From: Blastococcus fimeti
GTDB lineage: Bacteria; Actinomycetota; Actinomycetes; Mycobacteriales; Geodermatophilaceae
Length of the DNA: 64,000 bases
Reading direction: 5' to 3'
NCBI GenBank assembly: GCA_900102115.1
Contig: FNAW01000007.1
Span: 38,354-102,353, forward strand
Position 1 is the stretch's first letter; every line of letters starts with the position of its first letter. A program made the position numbers and the translations under genes. Shown in pieces: positions 43,677 to 64,000 of the stretch. The notes beneath the pieces are model-generated. The model did no database searches and was not told the DNA's origin. It was given only the letters and a program-made list of their open reading frames with translations.

Positions 43677-43979
43677 ATGAGCGAGCACGAGGAGCCCGAG
43701 GGCTACGACGGCGAGGTGACCGTCAGCGTCGACGGGGAGCCGGCCCGCACCGCGCGCGCGGTGCTCGGCGCGCGGTTCGACCCGCTGGCCGGCTCGGTCG
43801 TGTGGTCCGGGCGGATCGCGCTGGCGGTGCCGGCACGCACCCGGCTGGAGCTGACCACGCCGCACGGCAGCGGCCTGGTCGAGGCGACCGAGTCCGACCC
43901 GTGGGGCAACACCCGGGTCGCCGGGATCGGCCGGCCGCCCTTCCCGGTCGAGCTGCTGGACAGCGCTGCCGAGGTCTGA
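43677..43979 (+). CDS. DUF4873 domain protein
   Basis: This 100-residue protein starts at ATG 43677 after GGAGGAGCC and reads GYDGEVTVSVDGEPARTARA ... WSGRI ... GRPPFPVELLDSAA. The pattern fits DUF4873, a small beta domain usually found alone or fused to flavin monooxygenases in actinobacteria. Function unknown. It lies 41 bases after the TetR gene and may be cotranscribed; it is convergent with the EAL-DICT gene. Confidence 0.75.
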   Translation: MSEHEEPEGYDGEVTVSVDGEPARTARAVLGARFDPLAGSVVWSGRIALAVPARTRLELTTPHGSGLVEATESDPWGNTRVAGIGRPPFPVELLDSAAEV

Positions 43980-43985
43980 GCCGGC

Positions 43986-49396
<5,411 letters not shown>

Positions 49397-49397
<1 letters not shown>

Positions 49398-51871
49398 TGC
49401 GGGTCCCCATCGGCTGGCTGGCCGAGTACGTCGACGTCCCCGCCGGGACCTCGGTCGAGGACCTCGACACCGCCTTCGTGCGGCTGGGCCTCGAGGTCGA
49501 GGAGATCCACCGCCCCGAGCAGGTGACCGGTCCGCTGGTCGTCGGCCGGGTCCTGGAGATCGAGGAGCTGACCGGTTTCAAGAAGCCGATCCGCTTCTGC
49601 CAGGTCGACGTCGGCGAGGCGGAGCCGCGCGGCATCGTCTGCGGCGCCCGCAACTTCGCCGTCGGCGACACCGTCGTCGTCGCGCTGCCCGGCGCGGTGC
49701 TGCCCGGCGGGTTCGAGATCGCCAGCCGGAAGACCTACGACCGGATCTCCGACGGGATGATCTGCTCGGTCCGCGAGCTCGGCATCGGCGAGGACCACGC
49801 CGGCATCCTCGTGCTGGGCGGCGAGGGCGCCGACGTCCCGCCGCCGGGCACGCCGGCCGGCCCGGTCACCGGCCTGGACGACGTCGTCATCGAGCTGGCC
49901 GTCACCCCCGACCGCGGCTACTGCCTGGCCATGCGCGGCATCGCTCGCGAGATGGGCACCGGCCTGGCCGCGCCCTGGCGCGACCCGGCGACGGCGACCC
50001 CGCCGGCGTGGTCCGGCGCTCCCGCCTGGTCGGTGGCCGTCGAGGCCCCCGAGCGCTGCGACCGGTTCTCCATGCTGGCCATGGAGGGGCTCGACCCGAC
50101 CGCGTCCAGCCCGTGGTGGCTGCGTCGCCGCCTCACGCAGGCCGGCATCCGCAGCATCTCGCTGGCCGTCGACGTCACCAACTACGTGATGCTCGAGCTC
50201 GGCCAGCCGATGCACGCCTTCGACCGCGACAAGGTCACCGGCCCGATCACCGTCCGGCTGGCCCGCGAGGGCGAGGAGCTGGCGACCCTCGACGGCACGA
50301 CGCGCACCCTGGCGGCGGGCGACGACCTGCTGATCACCGACGACACCGGTCCGATCGGCCTGGCCGCGGTCATGGGTGGCGCGACCACCGAGATCGGCGA
50401 CCGCACGACCTCGGTGCTGCTGGAGGCGGCGCACTGGGAGCCCACCGGGGTGGCGCGTACGGCGCGCCGGCACCGGCTGCCCAGCGAGGCGGCCAAGCGC
50501 TTCGAGCGCGGCGTCGACCCGGAGCTGACCGTGGTCGCCCTGGCCCGCGCCGCCGACCTGCTGTGCGAGTACGGCGGGGCGAGCGTCGTCGGTGGCGTCG
50601 TCGACCTCGACACCCGTGGCCCCCGGCCGCAGATCCCGCTCGACGCCGGCCGCCCGGCCCGCGTCGCGGGGGTGGCCTACACCCCGATGCAGGTCGCCGA
50701 GCTCCTGACCGCCGTCGGGTGCTCCGTCGACGGCGACGGCACCGACCTGCTGGTCACCCCGCCGTCCTGGCGGCCCGACCTCACCGATCCGGCGGACCTC
50801 GTCGAGGAGGTCGTCCGGCTCGCCGGCTACGACGACATCCCGTCGGTGCTGCCGACCGCCCCGCCCGGCCGCGGCCTCACCGACGTGCAGCGCCGCCGCC
50901 GCGCGATCGGTCGCGCGCTGGCCGAGACCGGCTACGTCGAGGCGCCGTCCTACCCGTTCGTCGGGACGCCGGCGCTGGACGCCCTCGGTCTGGCCGACGA
51001 CGACGAGCGGCGACAGGTCGTGCTCGTGCGCAACCCGCTCTCGGAGGAGGAGCCGGCGCTGCGGACGACGCTGCTGCCCGGCCTGCTCGCCACCCTGGCG
51101 CGCAACCTCTCCCGCGGACAGCGCGACCTGGCGCTGTTCGAGCACGGCGCGGTGTTCCCCGGTGGGGTGCGCACGCCGGCCCCGCTGCCGGGCGTCGACG
51201 ACCGTCCGGACGACGAGACCCTCGCCGCGCTGCTCGGCGCGGTGCCGGCCCAGCCGTGGCACGTCGCCGTGGCGCTGGCCGGCTCCCGCGAGCCGCGCGG
51301 GTGGTGGGGCGCCGGTCGGCCCGCGACCTGGGCGGACGCCGTCGAGGCCGCCCGTCGGGTCGCCGCCGCCTCCGGGGTCGAGCTGACCGTCCAGGCGGGG
51401 GAGCGGGCGCCGTGGCACCCGGGCCGGTGCGCGGAGCTGCTGGTCGGCGACGTCGTGGTCGGCCATGCCGGTGAGCTGCACCCGCGGGTGTGCGCGGCGC
51501 TGGAGCTGCCCGCCCGCACCTCGGTGATGGAGCTCGACGTCGACGCGCTGCCCGCGGCCGCCGTCGCCGTCGGCCCGCCGATCTCGGCCTTCCCGCCGGT
51601 GCTGCAGGACCTCGCGCTCGTGGTGCGGGACGAGATCCCCTCCGCCGCGGTCGCCGAGGCGCTGCGCAAGGGTGCCGGAGAGCTGCTGGAGTCGCTGCGG
51701 CTCTTCGACGTCTACACCGGGGCCCCGGTCCCGGCCGGCTCGCGGTCGCTGGCGTTCGCGCTGACGCTGCGCGCACCGGACCGCACGCTGACCGGTGAGG
51801 AGGCGGCCGCCGTGCGCGACGCCGCCGTCGCCGCCGCGGCGGCCGCGACCGGGGCGGAGCTCCGTGGCTGA
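49397..51871 (+). CDS. pheT: Phenylalanyl-tRNA synthetase beta subunit
   Basis: The 824-residue protein starts MRVPIGWLAEYVDVPAGTSV and has the EMAP-like tRNA-binding domain (GRVLEIEELTGFKKPIRFCQ), B3/B4 editing domain, B5 domains and a C-terminal anticodon-binding (FDX-ACB) domain (ISAFPPVLQDLALVVRDEI). Full length. ATG 49397 overlaps the pheS stop. Its own stop overlaps the start of the SDR gene by 8 bases, an unusual partner for pheT. Confidence 0.95.
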
Positions 51872-52667
51872 GCTGTCCGGGGTCGCCCTGGTCACCGGGG
51901 CGGCGACCGGCATCGGGCGCCACCTGGTCGAGGGCCTGGCGGCCCGCGGCATGGCCGTGGCCGGGATCGCCCGCACCGCGGACCGGCTGCGGACGGCGAT
52001 GGACGAGGTCGCCGCCGCTACCGGCGGGCGCACCCTCGCCGTGGCCGCCGACGTCACCGACCGCGCGTCGGTGGAGGAGGCGGTCGGCGTCGTGCGCGAG
52101 GAGCTCGGGCCGATCGCGCTGCTGGTCAACAATGCCGGCCTGATCGACGAGTTCGAGGTGCCGGTCTGGGAGGCCGATCCCGACCAGTGGTGGGACGTCG
52201 TCTCCAGCCACGTGCGAGGCGCGCTGCTGACCGTGCGCACCGTCGTGCCGTGGATGGTGCTGCGCAACAGCGGGCGGATCGTGAACATCGCCAGCGGCAT
52301 GAGCACGCGGGGACATCCGGACTTCTCGGCCTACTCGGTGGCCAAGACCGGGCTGATGCGGCTGACGGAGTCGCTCGCGATCGGCCTCGAAGGATCGGAC
52401 GTGCGCGCGTTCGACGTGGCGCCGGGCGTCGTGCGCACTGCCATGTCGACGTCGATGTCCGCGCACGCGGGCAAGACCGACTGGACGCCGCCGGAGAAGG
52501 TGGTCGAGCTGGTCGCGGCGATCGCCGCCGGCGAGCTCGACCAGTGGTCGGGCCGGTTCGTGCGCGCCGGAAAGGACGACCTCGACGTCCTGCGCGCCAC
52601 CTCCCCCGAGGACGCCGCCCGTCAGCTGCGGCTGCGGCCCTACGGGGACGGCGACCCGCTCGGCTGA
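51864..52667 (+). CDS. SDR family oxidoreductase
   Basis: The 267-residue SDR has TGAATGIGRH (cofactor), ADVTD, NNAGL, a catalytic Ser in NIASGM and YSVAK (Tyr/Lys pair). It is an NAD(P)-dependent dehydrogenase or reductase of unknown substrate. GTG 51864 lies 8 bases inside the end of pheT, so translation is likely coupled. There is no clear functional tie with PheT. Confidence 0.88.
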   Translation: MAELSGVALVTGAATGIGRHLVEGLAARGMAVAGIARTADRLRTAMDEVAAATGGRTLAVAADVTDRASVEEAVGVVREELGPIALLVNNAGLIDEFEVPVWEADPDQWWDVVSSHVRGALLTVRTVVPWMVLRNSGRIVNIASGMSTRGHPDFSAYSVAKTGLMRLTESLAIGLEGSDVRAFDVAPGVVRTAMSTSMSAHAGKTDWTPPEKVVELVAAIAAGELDQWSGRFVRAGKDDLDVLRATSPEDAARQLRLRPYGDGDPLG

Positions 52668-52678
52668 GGCCGCCGTCG

Positions 52679-53560
52679 TCAGAAGACCGTGGGCAGCGCC
52701 AGCGGAGCGATGTCGACCGCCACCGGGACGTCGGCCTCGAGTTCGATCAGCTCGCCGTCCAGCTGCAGCGGCATCGGCGCCAGCGTGGTGAATGCGTAGT
52801 GGGTGGCGCTGGGCTGCGGCCCGAGACCGCGGGTCGCCGCGCGCACGGCCATGGCGAGCACCCGGAGCTTGCCGGTCTGCCGCTGGATGATGACCTCGAA
52901 CCGGCCGTCGTCCGGCGCGCCGCCCTCGCTCAGCCGCGCGCGCTTGGCCATCTCGTCGATGTTGGCGAACACGAGGCTGTCGATCTTGCGCCGCCGGCCG
53001 TCCTCGAGCCGGATGGGGAAGGGCCGGAAGCGCGCGAAGCCGCGGACCACCGACGCGATCTCCCGCCACGAGCCCTTGCCGCCCTTCTCGAGGTCGACGG
53101 CGACGACCGGCGTGAGACCGACCCCGATGTAGGAGTGCGCGTACCGCACCTCCGCGTCCTCGCCCGATCCGACGGTGAGTCGCAGCAGGTCCAGCCTCCG
53201 GACGTCGCCCGCGACGATCGCGTCGGCCAGCGGCCGCTCGCGGGTCACCCGCCGGTGGTCGTTGGCGTTGCCGGCCGCCCGGACCGCGCAGACGGCGCGG
53301 TCGTTGCCGGCGTCCATCAGCCCGTTGACGACCTCGTTGTAGCCGCCGTCGCCGCTCACCGAGACGACGAGCGGGGCCCCCGTCCGGGCGGCGTCCCGGG
53401 CCAGGTCGCGGGCGTGCCCCGCGTGCTGGGTGGGTGCGAGCTCGAGAGGCACACCGGGCAGGCGAGCCACCAGCTCGTCGCGCAGCTCGGTCGCGGACTC
53501 CTCGGCGTTGCCGGTGCTCTGCGGGTTGAAGATGATGACGATCCGGTCGAACGCGGTCAC
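52679..53560 (-). CDS. Diacylglycerol kinase-like lipid kinase
   Basis: This 293-residue protein starts at GTG 53560 (AFDRIVIIFNPQSTGNAEE) and has a DAGK-type NAD-kinase-like fold. The glycine-rich nucleotide motif reads SGDGGYNEVVNGL rather than the usual GGDGTxNEVVNGL, keeping the catalytic Asp-Gly. The C-terminal domain has the typical LQLDGELIELEADVPVAVDI. Substrate is probably a membrane lipid or a related sphingosine-like molecule, by family inference. It converges on the SDR gene. Confidence 0.85.
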   Translation of the reverse strand: MTAFDRIVIIFNPQSTGNAEESATELRDELVARLPGVPLELAPTQHAGHARDLARDAARTGAPLVVSVSGDGGYNEVVNGLMDAGNDRAVCAVRAAGNANDHRRVTRERPLADAIVAGDVRRLDLLRLTVGSGEDAEVRYAHSYIGVGLTPVVAVDLEKGGKGSWREIASVVRGFARFRPFPIRLEDGRRRKIDSLVFANIDEMAKRARLSEGGAPDDGRFEVIIQRQTGKLRVLAMAVRAATRGLGPQPSATHYAFTTLAPMPLQLDGELIELEADVPVAVDIAPLALPTVF

Positions 53561-53637
53561 GTCCGCTCCCTGCCCAGACGGGCCGCCGGCAACCGGACCT
53601 GGGGATCGTTCACCCAGCGCACGCTGCTTCCGGGCGC

Positions 53638-54153
53638 TCAGCAGTCGAAGACCGACCAGCAGATGTCGTTCCGGACCCGCTGGTCGTCGAGGACCAGTTC
53701 GCGCACGGCGTCGGGGAGCTGCTCGCGCTGCCAGCGGCACTCGGCCCGGCCCGCCGCCTCGTTCTCGCCGGCTGGCGCCGCCACCCGCGCCGCCTTGATC
53801 GCGTACGCGGCCGCGCCCAGGTCGTGGGCGGCGACATGGGCGACGACCGCCGCCTGCCCCGCGGCGTAGGCCGCGTGCCGGGCGGCGCCCTGCAGGTCCC
53901 GTGCCGCTCCCATGGCGTGACCGCCCGCGGCGCGCGACGCCATCATCGGCACCTCGCCCCGCGCCCAGGCGCGGGCGTGCGCGATGGCCGTCCGCGGCCT
54001 CGGGTCGTCCGTCCGGACGGATTCGAACAGGTGCAGCACGTGCTCCGCGCAGGCCGCGGCCCACAGGGCGAGCAGGTGGTGGTTCTCGTCGGTCAGGGTG
54101 CCCCCGCGGCGGACGGTGGTCAGCCGGGGGTCACGCACCTTCGGCAGGATCAT
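53638..54153 (-). CDS. Imm-5-like putative immunity protein
   Basis: The 171-residue helical protein has repeated Ala-rich helices (LWAAACAEHVLHLFE; ARAWARGEVPMMASRAAGG; HAAYAAGQAAVVAHVAAHDL; AAYAIKAARVAA) and ends KxxQ-like WQREQLPDAVRELVLDDQRV. This pattern belongs to the family annotated as putative immunity / Imm-5-like, first noticed in toxin systems but also common as a stand-alone gene. No toxin gene is nearby. Start ATG 54153. It is divergent from argC. Confidence 0.8.
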   Translation of the reverse strand: MILPKVRDPRLTTVRRGGTLTDENHHLLALWAAACAEHVLHLFESVRTDDPRPRTAIAHARAWARGEVPMMASRAAGGHAMGAARDLQGAARHAAYAAGQAAVVAHVAAHDLGAAAYAIKAARVAAPAGENEAAGRAECRWQREQLPDAVRELVLDDQRVRNDICWSVFDC

Positions 54154-54207
54154 CAGCCCCCTTCCTACTGCACGTCCGCCCGCTCGGTTCGGCACCGGAT
54201 ATGGAAG

Positions 54208-59627
<5,420 letters not shown>

Positions 59628-59637
59628 GGCAGCGACG

Positions 59638-62293
<2,656 letters not shown>

Positions 62294-62304
62294 CCGGAGC
62301 ACCT

Positions 62305-63582
62305 GTGAACGACGTCATCGACGAACTGCACCGCCGCGGGCTGATCGCCCTGAGCACCGACGAGGCCGCGCTGCGCGTGCACCTGGCCGAGGGACCGGTC
62401 ACCTACTACGCCGGGTTCGACCCGACGGCGCAGAGCCTGCACGTGGGCCACCTCGTGCAGTTCATGGTCCTCCGGGCGCTGCAGCGGGCCGGCCACCGTC
62501 CGGTCGTGCTGGTGGGTGGTGCGACCGGTCTGATCGGTGACCCCCGCATGACGGCGGAGCGGCAGCTCAACGACCGGGACGTGGTGGCCGGGTGGGTGCA
62601 GCGCATCCGCGAGCAGGTCGCACCGTTCCTCGACCTCCCGGCCGAGCGGGACGGACTCCCCGCGCCGGTCTACGTCAACAACCTCGAGTGGACGCAGCCA
62701 CTCTCGGCGATCGACCTCCTGCGCGACATCGGCAAGCACTTCCGGGTCGGCCAGATGCTGGCCAAGGAGGCCGTGTCGGCGCGGCTCAACTCGGACGCCG
62801 GCATCAGCTACACCGAGTTCAGCTACCAGATCCTGCAGGCGAACGACTACCGCGAGCTGCACGCGCGGCACGGGGTGACGCTGCAGACCGGGGGCTCGGA
62901 CCAGTGGGGCAACATCACCGCCGGCATCGACCTGGTGCGGCGCACGTCGGGGGCGAAGACGCACGCGCTGTCGACCCCGCTGGTGACGAAGTCCGACGGG
63001 CAGAAGTTCGGGAAGTCCGAGGGCGGCGCGGTGTGGCTGGACCCCACCCTCACCTCTCCGTACGCCTTCTTCCAGTTCTGGCTGAACGCCGACGATGCCG
63101 ACGCGCGCACGTGGCTGCCGCTGTACTCGGAGCGATCGGCCGAGGAGGTCCAGGCGCTGATCGACGAGAGCGTGGAGCGGCCGGCAGCCCGGGCGGCGCA
63201 GCGGGCCCTGGCGGAGGAGCTGACCCTGCTGGTGCACGGTCCGGAGCAGCTCCGCCAGGCCGAGGCGGCCGGGCGGGCGCTCTTCGGCCGGGACGACCTT
63301 GCCTCCCTGGACGCCGGGACGCTGACCGCCGCGCTGACCGAGGCGGGGGCCGTCACGGTGGACGGCGAGCTGCCGTCCGTCGCCGTGCTGCTGCAGCGCT
63401 CCGGGTTGGCGGCCAGCCTGTCGGAGGCCCGCCGCACCGTGAAGGAGGGCGGCGCCTACCTGAACAACGAGCGCGTCACCGACGCCGACGCGGTACCCGG
63501 CGACGACGCCTGGCTGCCCGGGGGCTGGATGGTGCTGCGGCGCGGGAAGCGGGCGGTCGCAGGCGTGCAGCGGGGCGCCTGA
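62305..63582 (+). CDS. tyrS: Tyrosyl-tRNA synthetase
   Basis: The 425-residue class I synthetase has HVGHLVQFM (HIGH motif), KFGKSEGGA (KMSKS variant), the tyrosine-binding GFDPTAQSLHVG, TGGSDQWGN, and a C-terminal S4 RNA-binding domain (LLQRSGLAASLSEARRTVKE). GTG 62305 is preferred because GGAGCACC precedes it; GTG 62290 overlapping the glycosylase stop is possible. Confidence 0.95.
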   Translation: MNDVIDELHRRGLIALSTDEAALRVHLAEGPVTYYAGFDPTAQSLHVGHLVQFMVLRALQRAGHRPVVLVGGATGLIGDPRMTAERQLNDRDVVAGWVQRIREQVAPFLDLPAERDGLPAPVYVNNLEWTQPLSAIDLLRDIGKHFRVGQMLAKEAVSARLNSDAGISYTEFSYQILQANDYRELHARHGVTLQTGGSDQWGNITAGIDLVRRTSGAKTHALSTPLVTKSDGQKFGKSEGGAVWLDPTLTSPYAFFQFWLNADDADARTWLPLYSERSAEEVQALIDESVERPAARAAQRALAEELTLLVHGPEQLRQAEAAGRALFGRDDLASLDAGTLTAALTEAGAVTVDGELPSVAVLLQRSGLAASLSEARRTVKEGGAYLNNERVTDADAVPGDDAWLPGGWMVLRRGKRAVAGVQRGA

Positions 63583-63658
63583 CCAGGCTCGCCGTGCCGT
63601 GTGAACGCCGGATGTGCCGCGTGTGACGGTCCGGTGTCGGGCGTCACTCCGGGGCGGT

Positions 63659-63687
63659 TTGACACCGCCTGCCGAGGCACGTAACTT
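63659..63687 (+). promoter_or_regulatory. rRNA operon promoter P1
   Basis: TTGACA (63659-63664), exactly 17 bases, TAACTT (63682-63687): the closest match to the sigma-70-type consensus in the window, about 270 bases before 16S rRNA. A second -10-like TAGTGT at 63760-63765 may mark P2. Confidence 0.75.
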
Positions 63688-63814
63688 TCTCTCTGCGCCG
63701 CGCGGACCTGAGGGTCCGCCGGACCGGGACCTGCCTCTGGCGGTTCACGGAAACCGGCGTAGTGTTGGACATCAGCTGCAGACGGAGCCCGGAAGGGTCG
63801 AGTTTGTGCGCGTC

Positions 63815-63832
63815 CGCTCTTTGAGAACTCAA
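63815..63832 (+). promoter_or_regulatory. rrn leader antitermination box (boxA-like)
   Basis: CGCTCTTTGAGAACTCAA resembles the boxA of rRNA leaders (TGCTCTTTAAC in E. coli) and the conserved actinobacterial rrn leader element. It would load Nus factors onto RNA polymerase to prevent early termination. Confidence 0.65.
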
Positions 63833-63953
63833 CAGCGTGCCGAAAGTCAGTGCCAAGTAATACCCCGTGCCGGGTCTTCGGATTCGGCTGGGATTCCTTT
63901 GGTTGATTGATATCGAGAGTGCTAGCTCTCGGTTCTCAGCTGCGATCAAATCA

Positions 63954-64000
63954 TCTACGGAGAGTTTGATCCTGGCTCAGGACGAACGCTGGCGGCGTGC
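63954..64000 (+). rRNA. 16S ribosomal RNA (5' fragment; continues past window)
   Basis: AGAGTTTGATCCTGGCTCAG at 63961-63980 is the universal 27F region (position 8 of 16S), followed by GACGAACGCTGGCGGCG, the actinobacterial form. The mature 5' end is therefore near 63954. Only about 47 bases are in the window. Confidence 0.93.

Noticed and set aside
51864..52667. SDR as a functional partner of PheT
   Set aside because: The 8-base overlap suggests cotranslation only; no biochemical link can be seen.

Overview
The window is about 64 kb of very GC-rich DNA. It has strong G/C at third codon positions, many GTG starts, short 4-bp gene overlaps and promoters without Shine-Dalgarno sequences. The gene set (HelY-like DUF3516 helicase, HemD fused to a winged helix, infC starting at ATC, arg order CJBDFR-H, IdeR box, Actinobacteria-type rrn leader) points to a high-GC actinobacterium, most likely a Geodermatophilaceae member (Blastococcus/Modestobacter/Geodermatophilus type). 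That family-level assignment is inference; only about 47 nt of 16S rRNA are inside the window. No CRISPR array, prophage, insertion sequence or tRNA gene was seen.

Layout. 1-9.2 kb: a partial TauE/SafE exporter, epoxide hydrolase, PH-domain and DUF4349 proteins, small lipoproteins, the large DUF3516 helicase, an SDR enzyme and an orphan, N-terminally extended YidD. 9.2-14.1 kb: an APH-fold kinase, an acyltransferase-3/SGNH protein, ArfB ribosome rescue factor and a toroid-fold protein. 14.1-18.4 kb: an ECF42-type sigma operon (YciI/DGPF, sigma factor, DUF1905) with its probable own promoter, then a divergent MocR regulator/EamA exporter pair whose start codons lie inside one inverted repeat. 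18.4-24.0 kb: small or unknown genes, a gene-poor stretch with palindromes, an AhpD-like enzyme, GNAT, a DUF2382 stress protein and a TetR regulator.

24.1-39.4 kb is a nitrate/nitrite assimilation region: molybdopterin nitrate reductase, nirB, nirD, then narK and a HemD-winged-helix regulator. It is interrupted by an XRE-cupin regulator, a CPYC flavin disulfide oxidoreductase with methyltransferase, and an IdeR-box-preceded siderophore-binding lipoprotein. 39.4-42 kb: infC-rpmI-rplT with a leader attenuator, and an rRNA/tRNA methyltransferase. 42-48.2 kb: an AurF-like diiron enzyme with divergent TetR, then two tandem paralogous c-di-GMP proteins; one is EAL-DICT-LOV-GGDEF with an intact flavin-binding cysteine motif, the other has lost the LOV domain and has a broken GGDEF.

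48.3-63.6 kb: pheST, an SDR gene, a lipid kinase-like gene, an Imm-5-like gene, the arginine operon argCJBDFR-H (no argG) behind paired ARG-box-like repeats, a 3-methyladenine glycosylase and tyrS. The window ends in the promoter/leader of an rRNA operon and the first bases of 16S rRNA.

The most interesting signals are the LOV-containing c-di-GMP protein beside its light-blind paralogue, the in-frame extra domain with its own ribosome site at the end of the nitrate reductase, a family of small palindromic repeats in gaps between genes of the first 20 kb, and twin perfect palindromes after nirD.
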